From Pseudomonas akapageensis (GTDB lineage: Bacteria; Pseudomonadota; Gammaproteobacteria; Pseudomonadales; Pseudomonadaceae): 64,000 nt of DNA. The translations under genes were made by a program, and so were the position numbers. Numbering within the stretch: the first letter of the stretch is position 1; every line of letters starts with the position of its first letter. The DNA lies in the NCBI RefSeq assembly GCF_011355085.1, contig NZ_VXCP01000038.1, forward strand, positions 124,287-188,286, in the 5' to 3' direction. Positions 41,946-50,222 of the stretch are shown here, piece by piece. Under the pieces are notes generated by a model. The model was not told where the DNA came from. It saw only the letters and a list, made by a program, of their open reading frames with translations, and did not search any database.

Positions 41946-43106
41946 TCAGGCCAGCGACACCACGCTGTTCAGCAGTGTTTTCACCAACAGCGCCTGGCGC
42001 GTGGCGCCGGTCTTGGCGAACACGCCGCGCAGGTGGGCGCGCACGGTGTTTTTCATGATGCCGAGTTTATCGGCGGTTTCGTCGAGGGTCAGCCCGTCCA
42101 TCATCGACAAGGCCACCTCGGTTTCGGTCGCGGTGAGCTGGAACAGTTTGCGCAACAGCTGCCGCGAAGCCTGGGGCGAATCGGCAGGGTCGCGGATGAA
42201 CACCGCGACCGCGGGGCGTCGGCTGCTGTCGTTGGCCTGATAGTTGAGTGCAATCGGCCGCAGCAGCAGGGTCAACGGCATCTCCCCGGTGGGCCTGGAC
42301 AAGGCGATCACTTCGAAGCACTCGGTATCGCCGCACTGATGTTGCTGCAGCGCTTGCCCAATCACCTCCTGCAATGTGCGATTTTCGGTCGGCGACCAGG
42401 CGCAGAGTTTGTCCTGCCGGCTGAAGAGTCCGTCTTTGGCGGCAAACAGGCGACTCGCGGCCTCGTTGGTCTTCATCACCCTGCCGCGTTCATCGAGGAT
42501 CGCCGTGCCCACCAGCATGCGGTCGATGGTAGCGGCGTAAAGCAGGCGTTCGGAGTTCAATTCGTCGAGCGTCGAGTGCATGTCGACGGCCGTTTTCAGA
42601 TGCGGCAGCAGTACGGACACCAGGGCTTTCTCGGCGTCTTCGAAGTCACGGCCCTGGTGGTTGCGACAGACGAAGAAGGCGCAGTCCACGCCGGCCTCCG
42701 TGCGAATATTAGCGACCAGGATGTAGCGCAGGTCCAACGGTGCCAGGTACTGGAGGTAGAAGTCATGTTCGCACCAGCTCGCCTGGCCGAATACCTCGTC
42801 GGCAGTCGCGACCCGGTCTACCGGCCAGTCGATGAAGGGGCAGATCGCATAGTAATGTTCGCTGTAGGAAGGCTCCCCCGGCAGCAGGGCACCGAACTGC
42901 GACGCGTTGACGATCAACCCTGGTCGTTCACTTGCGGGATTTCGCAGCACCAGGGTGACGAAGGTGGCATCGAGCCTTTGACGGGCCGCTTCCAGGAAAC
43001 CCGCCCAGGGGATGGATTCCTTTGGCCCCTGATAGATACGACCGAGAAAGTCGCTCAGGCCGACTGAGTCGAGTGCTGCGGTTTGGTAGAGCGTTTCGCT
43101 GATCAT
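41946..43106 (-). CDS. LuxR-type regulator of the sulfonation locus (proposed)
   Basis: The 386-residue protein starts at the ATG at 43106; a TTG at 43124 is the alternative. The C-terminal LuxR HTH reads LTATETEVALSMMDGLTLDE, TADKLGIMKNTVRAHLRGVF, AKTGATRQALLVKTLL. A PAS-like middle region (RMLVGTAILDERGRVMKTNE, AASRLFAAKDGLF) and a GAF-like N-terminal part (residues 45-190) would sense an unknown signal. It lacks the autoinducer-binding domain of quorum-sensing LuxR proteins. A dyad similar to those at the cysD and DUF1214 promoters lies upstream of it. Confidence 0.85.
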   Translation of the reverse strand: MISETLYQTAALDSVGLSDFLGRIYQGPKESIPWAGFLEAARQRLDATFVTLVLRNPASERPGLIVNASQFGALLPGEPSYSEHYYAICPFIDWPVDRVATADEVFGQASWCEHDFYLQYLAPLDLRYILVANIRTEAGVDCAFFVCRNHQGRDFEDAEKALVSVLLPHLKTAVDMHSTLDELNSERLLYAATIDRMLVGTAILDERGRVMKTNEAASRLFAAKDGLFSRQDKLCAWSPTENRTLQEVIGQALQQHQCGDTECFEVIALSRPTGEMPLTLLLRPIALNYQANDSSRRPAVAVFIRDPADSPQASRQLLRKLFQLTATETEVALSMMDGLTLDETADKLGIMKNTVRAHLRGVFAKTGATRQALLVKTLLNSVVSLA

Positions 43107-43174
43107 GCTTTGACGGATTCGCAATGGGTTGATCGAGCCTTGCGCGATTGTTGAACAGTACCGCTGAGGGCGAA

Positions 43175-43190
43175 TCGTCCGTTTGGCCTA
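43175..43190. promoter_or_regulatory. Candidate operator upstream of the LuxR gene
   Basis: tcgtccgtttggccta fits the pattern tcgtc(t/c)NNNN(a/g)g(a/c)cta shared with three better copies at 46231, 46830 and 46856. It lies about 70 bases upstream of the LuxR start, a position suited to autoregulation. The match is weaker than the others. Confidence 0.4.
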
Positions 43191-43220
43191 TGCGGATTGC
43201 CTGACAGACCGCGGCGTCTG

Positions 43221-43302
43221 CATCGCTGGCAAGCCAGCTCCCACAGGGGATCGTGGATGATCATTCAACACTGATTTCTGTGGGAGCTGGCTTGCCAGCG
43301 AT
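43221..43302. repeat. REP doublet
   Basis: Inverted REP copies (catcgctggcaagccagctc and its inverse) separated by about 35 bases, between the LuxR gene and cysNC. Confidence 0.85.
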
Positions 43303-43343
43303 CGGAACACCGCGGTAATTCAGGCAGACCGCGGTGCCTGCAT

Positions 43344-45248
43344 TCAGCCCCTCTGCAAGGCCGCCAACACATGCTCGACAATACGCTCCGCCGCCACCTC
43401 GGCACTGTCCGTGCAGGTATCGATGCGGATATCCGGGCTCACCGGCGGTTCATACGGCGAATCGATGCCGGTGAAGTTTTTCAGCTCACCAAGCCTGGCC
43501 TTTTTGTACAAACCCTTGGGATCGCGCTGTTCGGCGACTTCGATCGAGGTATCGATGTAGATCTCGATGAACACCCCGTCACTGGCCAGCTTGCGCGCCA
43601 TCTCCCGCTCGGAGCGGAACGGCGAGATAAACGAAACCAGGGTGATCAGCCCCGCATCGAGCATCAGTCGCGCCACCTCTGCGACCCGGCGAATATTCTC
43701 GACCCGGTCGGCCTCGGAGAAGCCCAGGTCCTTGTTCAACCCGTGACGCACATTGTCGCCATCGAGCAGGTAGGTGTGCCGTCCCAGTGCATGCAGCTTG
43801 CGCTCGACCAGGTTGGCGATGGTCGACTTGCCCGCCCCGGACAAACCGGTGAACCAGAGAATGCAAGGGGTCTGGCCCTTGAGCAGCGCATGGGCCTGAC
43901 GGTTGACGTCGATGGCCTGCCAGTGCACGTTCTGCGACCGGCGCAAGGCAAAATGCAGCATGCCGGCGCCGACGGTGTTGTTGCTCAGCCGATCGATCAC
44001 GATAAAGCCGCCGGTATCGCGATTGTCGCCGTAGGCATCGAAGGGGATGGCCGCGTCCAGGCTCAGATTGCCGACGCCGATCTCGTTCAGTTCCAGCGTC
44101 CTGGCCGCCAGTTGTTCGAGGGTGTTGACGTTGACCTTGTACTTGAGCGTCGCACAGGTCATGCCCAGGGTGCGGCTGCCAATTTTCAACAGGTAAGGCC
44201 GCCCCGGCAACATCGGCTCCTCGCCCATCCACACCAGGGTCGCCTCGAACTGATCGGCGACCGCGAGGGGCGCCGCGACCGGGGCAATGATGTCGCCACG
44301 GCTGATGTCGATTTCATCTTCCAGGGTCAGGGTAATCGCCTGGCCACAGATTGCCTGATCCTGTTCGCCAGCCGGCGTGATGATGCTGGCAATGCGACTT
44401 TCCTTGCCCGACGGCAGCACGCGAATGCGCTCGCCGCAACGAATGGAGCCGGCGACCACGCTGCCGGCGTAGCCACGGAAGTGCAGGTTGGGCCGGTTGA
44501 CCCATTGCACGGGCATGCGAAATGGCGCTTGAGCCAGGGCTTCGCCTTCCACTTCGACGCTCTCCAGATACTGCATGAGTGTCGGGCCCTGGTACCAGGG
44601 CGTGTTGGCACTGGGCTCGATGACATTGTCGCCCGCCAGCGCCGACATGGGGATGCAGACGATGTTCTGCAGGCCGAGCTGCGCGGCGAAGGCACGGTAA
44701 TCGCGCTCGATCTGCTCGAACACTTCGCGGGAATAGCCGACCATGTCCAGCTTGTTCACCGCCACCACAACCTGGCGAATTCCGATCAGCGACACCAGGT
44801 AGCTGTGCCGACGGGTCTGGGTCAGCAAGCCCTTGCGGGCATCGATCAACAGCACCGCCACATCGGCGGTTGACGCCCCTGTGACCATGTTGCGGGTGTA
44901 CTGCTCGTGCCCCGGGGTGTCGGCGACGATGAACTTGCGTTTTTCGGTGGCAAAGAAGCGGTACGCCACGTCAATGGTAATACCCTGCTCGCGCTCGGCG
45001 GCCAGGCCATCGACGAGCAAGGCGAAGTCGAGCTCGCCGCCCTGGGTGCCCATCTTTTTCGAGTCGATTTCGAGCTGGCCGAGTTGATCCTCGAAGAGCA
45101 TTTTCGATTCATACAACAGCCGGCCGATCAGCGTGCTCTTGCCATCGTCGACACTGCCGCAGGTGATGAAGCGCAGCAGCCCCTTGGACTGTTGCGATTG
45201 CAGATAATGCTGGACGTCCTCGGCGATCGGGTCAGTAACCTGGTTCAT
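43344..45248 (-). CDS. cysNC: Sulfate adenylyltransferase GTPase subunit fused to APS kinase (CysN/CysC)
   Basis: The 634-residue bifunctional enzyme has an N-terminal CysN GTPase (G1 GSVDDGKSTLIGRLL, DTPGHEQYT, NKLDMVGY) that drives APS formation with CysD. The C-terminal APS kinase (GLSGAGKSTIANLVERKLHA, LDGDNVRHGLNKDLGFSEAD, VSFISPFRSEREMARKL) phosphorylates APS to PAPS. All P-loop residues are present in both halves. The ATG at 45248 overlaps the cysD stop. With CysD it gives a complete PAPS-making unit, which is the sulfate donor a sulfotransferase needs. Such a gene is found 1.8 kb away. Confidence 0.94.
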   Translation of the reverse strand: MNQVTDPIAEDVQHYLQSQQSKGLLRFITCGSVDDGKSTLIGRLLYESKMLFEDQLGQLEIDSKKMGTQGGELDFALLVDGLAAEREQGITIDVAYRFFATEKRKFIVADTPGHEQYTRNMVTGASTADVAVLLIDARKGLLTQTRRHSYLVSLIGIRQVVVAVNKLDMVGYSREVFEQIERDYRAFAAQLGLQNIVCIPMSALAGDNVIEPSANTPWYQGPTLMQYLESVEVEGEALAQAPFRMPVQWVNRPNLHFRGYAGSVVAGSIRCGERIRVLPSGKESRIASIITPAGEQDQAICGQAITLTLEDEIDISRGDIIAPVAAPLAVADQFEATLVWMGEEPMLPGRPYLLKIGSRTLGMTCATLKYKVNVNTLEQLAARTLELNEIGVGNLSLDAAIPFDAYGDNRDTGGFIVIDRLSNNTVGAGMLHFALRRSQNVHWQAIDVNRQAHALLKGQTPCILWFTGLSGAGKSTIANLVERKLHALGRHTYLLDGDNVRHGLNKDLGFSEADRVENIRRVAEVARLMLDAGLITLVSFISPFRSEREMARKLASDGVFIEIYIDTSIEVAEQRDPKGLYKKARLGELKNFTGIDSPYEPPVSPDIRIDTCTDSAEVAAERIVEHVLAALQRG

Positions 45249-46144
45249 CAGAAGTACCCCTCTTGTTTTTTCTTTTCCATGGAGCCGGCCGAATCGCTGT
45301 CGATCAGCCGCCCCTGCCGTTCCGAGGTCTTGCTCAGCAGCATTTCGTCGATGATCTGCGGGAGGTTCCGGGCCGAGCTTTCGATGGCGCCGGTGAGCGG
45401 GTAGCAGCCGAGCGTGCGGAAACGCACCTGGCGCATTTGCGGCACCTCGCCGGGTCGCAGTTGCATGCGGTCGTCGTCGACCATGATCAGGGTGCCGTCG
45501 CGCTCGACCACCGGGCGCTCCTTGGCAAAGTACAAAGGCACGATGGGGATATTGTTCAGGTGGATGTATTCCCAGATGTCCAGTTCGGTCCAGTTCGAGA
45601 TAGGGAACACCCGCAGGCTTTCGCCCTTGCGCTTGCGGGTGTTGTACAGGCGCCACAACTCAGGGCGCTGCATCTTCGGATCCCAGCGATGCTGTTCGGA
45701 GCGAATGGAAAAGATCCGCTCCTTGGCCCGGGATTTCTCCTCGTCGCGCCGTGCGCCACCAAAGGCCGCATCGAAGCCGTACAGGTCCAGCGCCTGCTTG
45801 AGACCCTGGGTTTTCCAGATATCGGTGTGCACCGCCGAACCGTGGGTGAAGGGGTTGATATTTCGCTCCAGCCCTTCGGGGTTGATGTGCACTTTCAGAT
45901 CCAGGCCCAGGCGTTCGACGGTCTGATCGCGGAAGCTGATCATCTCGCGAAACTTCCAGGTGGTATCCACGTGCAGCAGGGAAAAAGGTGGCTTGGCCGG
46001 GTAGAACGCCTTCATCGCCAGGTGCAGCATGACGGCGCTGTCCTTGCCCACCGAATAGAGCATCACCGGGTTTTCACACTCGGCCACCACCTCGCGCATG
46101 ATGTGGATGCTCTGCGCCTCCAGCCATTGCAAATGAGTCAACAT
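45248..46144 (-). CDS. cysD: Sulfate adenylyltransferase subunit 2 (CysD)
   Basis: The 298-residue ATP-sulfurylase catalytic subunit of the PP-loop fold has NPVMLYSVGKDSAVMLHLAM, FGGARRDEEKSRAKERIFSI, LRVFPISNWTELDIWEYIHL and the C-terminal LGCYPLTGAIESSA, with ERQGRLIDSDSAGSMEKKKQ at the tail. The ATG at 46144 is the canonical start MLTHLQWLEAQSIHIMREVV; a longer frame to 46324 has no support. A dyad at 46231-46249 lies about 90 bases upstream. It is coupled to cysNC by TGATG. Confidence 0.94.
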   Translation of the reverse strand: MLTHLQWLEAQSIHIMREVVAECENPVMLYSVGKDSAVMLHLAMKAFYPAKPPFSLLHVDTTWKFREMISFRDQTVERLGLDLKVHINPEGLERNINPFTHGSAVHTDIWKTQGLKQALDLYGFDAAFGGARRDEEKSRAKERIFSIRSEQHRWDPKMQRPELWRLYNTRKRKGESLRVFPISNWTELDIWEYIHLNNIPIVPLYFAKERPVVERDGTLIMVDDDRMQLRPGEVPQMRQVRFRTLGCYPLTGAIESSARNLPQIIDEMLLSKTSERQGRLIDSDSAGSMEKKKQEGYF

Positions 46145-46230
46145 CTCTGATCTCCTCAAGGTTGCCGGGCCCGTCCGGAGTGGTCGGGCCCTGCTGGAGA
46201 TCACAGTATTGAAAGCGAGGATCGCGGCTC

Positions 46231-46249
46231 TTCGTCTAACCAGACTAAG
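46231..46249. promoter_or_regulatory. Candidate operator upstream of cysD
   Basis: ttcgtctaaccagactaag contains a perfect GTCT-AACC-AGAC dyad. It lies about 90 bases upstream of the cysD start and in the gap behind the SRPBCC gene. Its near-copies at 46830 and 46856 mark the divergent promoter of the same locus. Confidence 0.55.
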
Positions 46250-46265
46250 AATTTTCCAGGGCGGT

Positions 46266-46733
46266 TTACCTGCCTTCGCGGTATAGCTGTTCTGCTCGTG
46301 CCTTGAGGCTATGGGCGATCGCATCGAAGCCCTGCTTGACCCACGGACCGTGATTTTCCATCACCGTCTGCGCGGTCGGGCCCAGGAACAGGTCGGTGGT
46401 GTGATAGCGACAGCTCGCCTCGCCGGTCGCTTCGATGTATTGGTCGCGACGTGCCGCATCCGGTTTGTCGGCCGTGGCGTACATCTCCCAGGACAGCTGT
46501 TTCGGCCGGTCGAACGCAGCCAGGTACTCGACCACATGCACCAACTCACCCGGGCGCGTCGGGTCCGGCAGGAACAAGTTGACCACCTCCCCCATGTGCA
46601 AGGACGACTCGACCTTGACCGTAAAGGGGTTCCACTGCGGATAGCGTTCGAGGTCGACCAGCACCTCCCATACCAGTTCTGCCGGTGCGGCGATATCCAC
46701 GATTACTGAAGTCACGAGTGTGTTCTGGGCCAT
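46266..46733 (-). CDS. SRPBCC (START-like) domain protein
   Basis: The 155-residue helix-grip fold protein (MAQNTLVTSVIVDIAAPAEL, VWEVLVDLERYPQWNPFTVK, then a C-terminal helix WVKQGFDAIAHSLKARAEQL) would bind a hydrophobic ligand in its cavity. Members act as carriers, cyclases or hydrolases; no catalytic set is recognisable here. The ATG at 46733 has an aggagct site; the longer frame to 46892 crosses the divergent promoter. It is 121 bases upstream of cysD on the same strand and divergent from the DUF1214-like gene. Confidence 0.8.
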   Translation of the reverse strand: MAQNTLVTSVIVDIAAPAELVWEVLVDLERYPQWNPFTVKVESSLHMGEVVNLFLPDPTRPGELVHVVEYLAAFDRPKQLSWEMYATADKPDAARRDQYIEATGEASCRYHTTDLFLGPTAQTVMENHGPWVKQGFDAIAHSLKARAEQLYREGR

Positions 46734-46829
46734 TGGAGCTCCTGTGCGCAGTGTCGCCACCACGCCGAAATGACAAGGCGGGCCGGTGCAGCCCGCTCCC
46801 CATCTTGCCCAGTGCCTGCTATCCGGCTC

Positions 46830-46874
46830 CTCGTCTACCCGGACTAAGTCTCGCCCTAGTCCAGTCAGACGAAG
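46830..46874. promoter_or_regulatory. Pair of candidate operators in the SRPBCC/DUF1214 divergent promoter
   Basis: Two sites in opposite orientation, seven bases apart: ctcgtctacccggactaag (46830-46848) and ctagtccagtcagacgaag (46856-46874, reverse complement cttcgtctgactggactag). Both match the dyad upstream of cysD. They lie in the 219-base gap between two divergent genes, where a LuxR-type activator could serve both directions. Confidence 0.55.
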
Positions 46875-46952
46875 AATCCCGGTCACTCGCATTTATAGGG
46901 TAGGTCCCAGAGGGTTGTGCACCGGCACCACCTGGGTGACAGGAGATTCAAC

Positions 46953-48062
46953 ATGACGACAGACACGATCGACGAGCAATTGCACAGTGGCCAGACCTGG
47001 CACGCCTTCTGCGATGTACTCAAGCGCAGCGGCGACCAGATCTTGCGCGCCGAGGCCCCTGCCGACGCGCACACCCGCGCAGAAGGCTTCCGTTACCTGA
47101 GCCGGCTGATCCGCATCGCCCTGGAAATGCACGTGGAATTCGCCGACCCGGACTTCCCCGGGTTCTTCTCGCCTTCCCACGAAACCGGCAAGATCGGCGC
47201 CGACAACCCCGACAATCTCTACCAGTACGCTCGCCTGAACGGTAACAACCAATACCGCATCAGCGGCCAGCGCGGCAGCGTCGCCTACCTGAGCTTCGGC
47301 ACCCAGAAAGGCGGCTACGAAACCGACGGCACCATGACCCCCACCGGTGCCATCGATGCCGAGCATCTGGAACTGAATCCCGACGGCAGCTTCGAGATCA
47401 TCCTCAGCCAGCAACCCGAGGGCGCCAACTGGGTGCGCCTGGAGCCCGAGAGCAATGCGCTGATCGTGCGCCAGACCTTCCTCGACCGTAAAACCGAGAA
47501 GCCCGCGCAATTGCGCATCGAACGCATCGGCAGCGGCGACAAGCCCGCCCCGCTCGACCCGCACCGCCTGCATCAAGGCCTGCAACGCGCCGCCAGTTTC
47601 GTGGAAAACACTGCCCGCCTGTTCGCCGACTGGGCCCAGGGCTATCAAGGCCACAGCAACCAGCTGCCACCGGCCAACCAGGCCCTGTGCCAGGCCGTGG
47701 GTGGCGACCCGAATATTTTCTATTACCACTCGCACTGGGCCCTGGCCGACGACGAAGCGCTGCTGATCGAAGTCGAATCGGTGCCGGACTGCGACTTCTG
47801 GAACCTGCAGATCAACAACTACTGGATGGAGTCCCTGGACTACCGCTACCACCGGATTTGCCTGAACAAGCACTCGGCCCGCTACAACGACCAGGGCGGC
47901 GTCACCCTGATCCTCAGTGCGCGTGACCCCGGCCTGCCCAACTGGCTGGAAACCGCGGGCCACCAGCAGGGCACCCTCTGCCTGCGCTGGGTCGGCGCCA
48001 GCGAACCCGTTCACCCCACCACGCGCATCGTCAAACTTGATAGCCTCAAGGACTCCCTATGA
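46953..48062 (+). CDS. DUF1214-like protein of the sulfonation locus
   Basis: The 369-residue soluble protein has an aggag site and ATG at 46953. Recognisable stretches: PDNLYQYARLNGNNQYRISG, YLSFGTQKGGYETDGTM, then FWNLQINNYWMESLDYRYHR and VTLILSARDPGLPNWLETAG. These resemble DUF1214-domain proteins found near steroid- and lipid-related genes in mycobacteria and pseudomonads. No catalytic motif is known to me. Its stop overlaps the sulfotransferase start (ATGA), so the two are made together. Its role may be to bind or prepare the acceptor. Confidence 0.7.
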   Translation: MTTDTIDEQLHSGQTWHAFCDVLKRSGDQILRAEAPADAHTRAEGFRYLSRLIRIALEMHVEFADPDFPGFFSPSHETGKIGADNPDNLYQYARLNGNNQYRISGQRGSVAYLSFGTQKGGYETDGTMTPTGAIDAEHLELNPDGSFEIILSQQPEGANWVRLEPESNALIVRQTFLDRKTEKPAQLRIERIGSGDKPAPLDPHRLHQGLQRAASFVENTARLFADWAQGYQGHSNQLPPANQALCQAVGGDPNIFYYHSHWALADDEALLIEVESVPDCDFWNLQINNYWMESLDYRYHRICLNKHSARYNDQGGVTLILSARDPGLPNWLETAGHQQGTLCLRWVGASEPVHPTTRIVKLDSLKDSL

Positions 48063-49240
48063 CCGCCTCGCCACTGAACCTCGACAACCTGCTGGCCGAA
48101 GCCAGCGCCCGCGCCCAGGGCCTGAGCGATTTCGGCCCCGGCAACTACCGCGAGGCGTTGCAGGTATTGATCGACTCGCTGCATGCCGAAGCCGACCTGT
48201 CCGAACAGGGCCTGGCATTGATGCACGAAAAACTGCTCGGCCAACTGGTCAATCGCCTGGTGATCGAAGACTACTGTCGGCGCTATCCGGAAATCGAGCA
48301 GCAGGTCCTCGACAACCCACTGGTCATCGTCGGTTTGCCACGCACCGGCACCACCCTGCTGCAACGCGCCCTCGCAGTGGACCCGCAGTTCCACTCGGCA
48401 AGCTGGTGGGAAACCCGCTATCCGGCGCCGTTGCCGAGCGAAACCGTCGAGCAGCCCCGCCTGCGCACGGAACGTGCCTGCGCTGAAGTTGCAGCGATGC
48501 TCGAGTACATGCCGCAGATCCTGTCCATCCACCCGCTCGACGCGATGCAGGCCGATGAAGAGTTCATGCTCATGGAGCACTCCTTCCTCTGCGCCATGGA
48601 CTCCTACGCCAATGTGCCCTCCTACACCGCCTGGCTGGATCGCCAGGACCAGAGCGAGGTGTACGCCTACCTGAAAAAAATGCTCCAGTTCCTCCAGTGG
48701 CAGCAACAGCGGCGCGGGCTGTCGACCGGCCGCCGCTGGCTGCTCAAGAGCCCACAGCACCTGCATACCCTGGAGTTGCTGTTCAAGACCTTCCCGCGCG
48801 CGCAGGTCATCCTCACCCACCGCGAGCCGGGCAAGACCATCCCGTCGATTGCCAGCTTCGTCCACACCCTCTGGCAGATGTACAGCGAGAACCCCGATGC
48901 GCGTCAGGTCGGGGCTCAGTGGAACGCGCGCATGGCGCGTGCCATCCGTCACAGCATGGCAGTGCGTGCGGATCAACCGGCCGAACGCTTCCTGGACGTG
49001 CAGTTCGAGAACACCCTGTCCGACCCGCTTGGCGTGATCGAAGGCATCTACCGCTTCGCCAATCTGCCGCTGGGCGATGAGGTACGCACCGCCATGAGCG
49101 ACTGGCTTGCACAGAACGGCCGGGACAAACGTGCCGCACACGCCTACAGCCTGGAACAGTTCGGCCTCAGCGAACCTCAGCTGGAACAGGACTATGCGGC
49201 CTACCGGGCCCGCCACATCAATGCTCAAACCCGGATCTGA
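48059..49240 (+). CDS. PAPS-dependent sulfotransferase
   Basis: The 393-residue sulfotransferase (Sulfotransfer_3-like) transfers sulfate from PAPS to a hydroxyl or amine of an unidentified acceptor. The 5'-phosphosulfate loop is PLVIVGLPRTGTTLLQRALA (residues 87-106). The catalytic/dimer region follows in RWLLKSPQHLHTLELLFKTF. The 3'-phosphate binding part is AQVILTHREPGKTIPSIASF. No membrane segment or signal peptide is present, so it acts in the cytosol. It is coupled to the DUF1214-like gene and followed after one base by a DHH phosphoesterase gene. The PAPS-forming cysD-cysNC lie divergently. Confidence 0.88.
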   Translation: MTASPLNLDNLLAEASARAQGLSDFGPGNYREALQVLIDSLHAEADLSEQGLALMHEKLLGQLVNRLVIEDYCRRYPEIEQQVLDNPLVIVGLPRTGTTLLQRALAVDPQFHSASWWETRYPAPLPSETVEQPRLRTERACAEVAAMLEYMPQILSIHPLDAMQADEEFMLMEHSFLCAMDSYANVPSYTAWLDRQDQSEVYAYLKKMLQFLQWQQQRRGLSTGRRWLLKSPQHLHTLELLFKTFPRAQVILTHREPGKTIPSIASFVHTLWQMYSENPDARQVGAQWNARMARAIRHSMAVRADQPAERFLDVQFENTLSDPLGVIEGIYRFANLPLGDEVRTAMSDWLAQNGRDKRAAHAYSLEQFGLSEPQLEQDYAAYRARHINAQTRI

Positions 49241-49241
49241 C

Positions 49242-50222
49242 ATGACTGAATACTTTGCCTTCAATGGCGATGCCGATGGTTTGTGCGCCTTGCAACAGCT
49301 GCGCCTGGCACAGGGATCCCAGGGCCAACTGGTGACCGGTGTAAAGCGCGATATCAGCCTGTTGCGCCGGGTCCAGGCCGGCCGTGGCGACCGCGTCACC
49401 GTGCTGGACATCGCCCACGACCAGAACCGCGAGGACGTCGCGCGCCTGCTGCAAGGCGGCGCGACCCTGCGCTACTTCGATCATCATTTCGCCGGGGATC
49501 TACCCAGCCATGGCAGCTTCGAGTCGTACATCGACACCGCCGCGAATGTCTGCACCAGCTCGCTGGTCAACGACTACCTCGACGGGCTTCATCACCGCTG
49601 GGCGATAGTCGCCGCCTTCGGTGATGGCCTGGCGGAGCTCGGGCAAGCGCTGTCCGAACAATACGGCCTGGCGCCCGAACAGATCGAGCCGCTCGAACAA
49701 CTGGGCCTCTACCTCAATTACAACGCCTATGGCGAGACCCTCGGTGACCTGCACTTCGACCCGGCGGTGCTCGCCGAGGCGATGCGGCCCTTCGCCGACC
49801 CGCTGGACTTCATCGCTGGCAGCCCGGCCTTTGCCACGCTGCAGCGCGGTTATCAGGCGGACATGGCCAAGGCAGCGCGCCTCGGCGCCTGGCGCGAGGT
49901 GCCAGGCGCGGCGTTATACCGCCTGCCCGATGCTCCCTGGGCGCGGCGGGTCATGGGCGTGCTGGCCAACCAATTGAGAAACCGCCACCCGGACCAGGCG
50001 CTGGCCTTGCTCAGCAGCAACAGCAGCGGCGGTTTCACCGTCAGCGTGCGCACCTCGGCGCAGCATCCGTTGGCGGCGGATGCCTTCTGCCGGCGTTTCG
50101 CCACGGGCGGCGGTCGTGCGCGGGCAGCGGGCATCAACCACCTCCCAGCCTGCGACCTGGCGTCATTTGCCGAAGCCTTCGAGGACGCTTATGACTGGCA
50201 GTCAAACGCCGAGTCCATCTGA
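49242..50222 (+). CDS. DHH family phosphoesterase, possible PAP phosphatase
   Basis: The 326-residue protein has FNGDADGLCALQQLRL (motif I), VLDIAHDQNRED (motif II), LRYFDHHFAGDLPSHGSFES (the DHH motif III) and AAFGDGLAELG (motif IV). A DHHA1-like end, ATGGGRARAAGINHL, has Arg where the usual motif has His. DHH/DHHA1 enzymes of the NrnA type cleave short RNAs and 3'-phosphoadenosine 5'-phosphate (PAP). PAP is the by-product of sulfotransferases, and this gene starts one base after the sulfotransferase stop. A PAP-recycling role is therefore a strong inference but unproven. The last 21 bases overlap the convergent gene. Confidence 0.8.
   Translation: MTEYFAFNGDADGLCALQQLRLAQGSQGQLVTGVKRDISLLRRVQAGRGDRVTVLDIAHDQNREDVARLLQGGATLRYFDHHFAGDLPSHGSFESYIDTAANVCTSSLVNDYLDGLHHRWAIVAAFGDGLAELGQALSEQYGLAPEQIEPLEQLGLYLNYNAYGETLGDLHFDPAVLAEAMRPFADPLDFIAGSPAFATLQRGYQADMAKAARLGAWREVPGAALYRLPDAPWARRVMGVLANQLRNRHPDQALALLSSNSSGGFTVSVRTSAQHPLAADAFCRRFATGGGRARAAGINHLPACDLASFAEAFEDAYDWQSNAESI

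Noticed and set aside
43371..44873. A 500-codon plus-strand frame
   Set aside because: It is antisense to cysNC, which has complete GTPase and kinase motifs.
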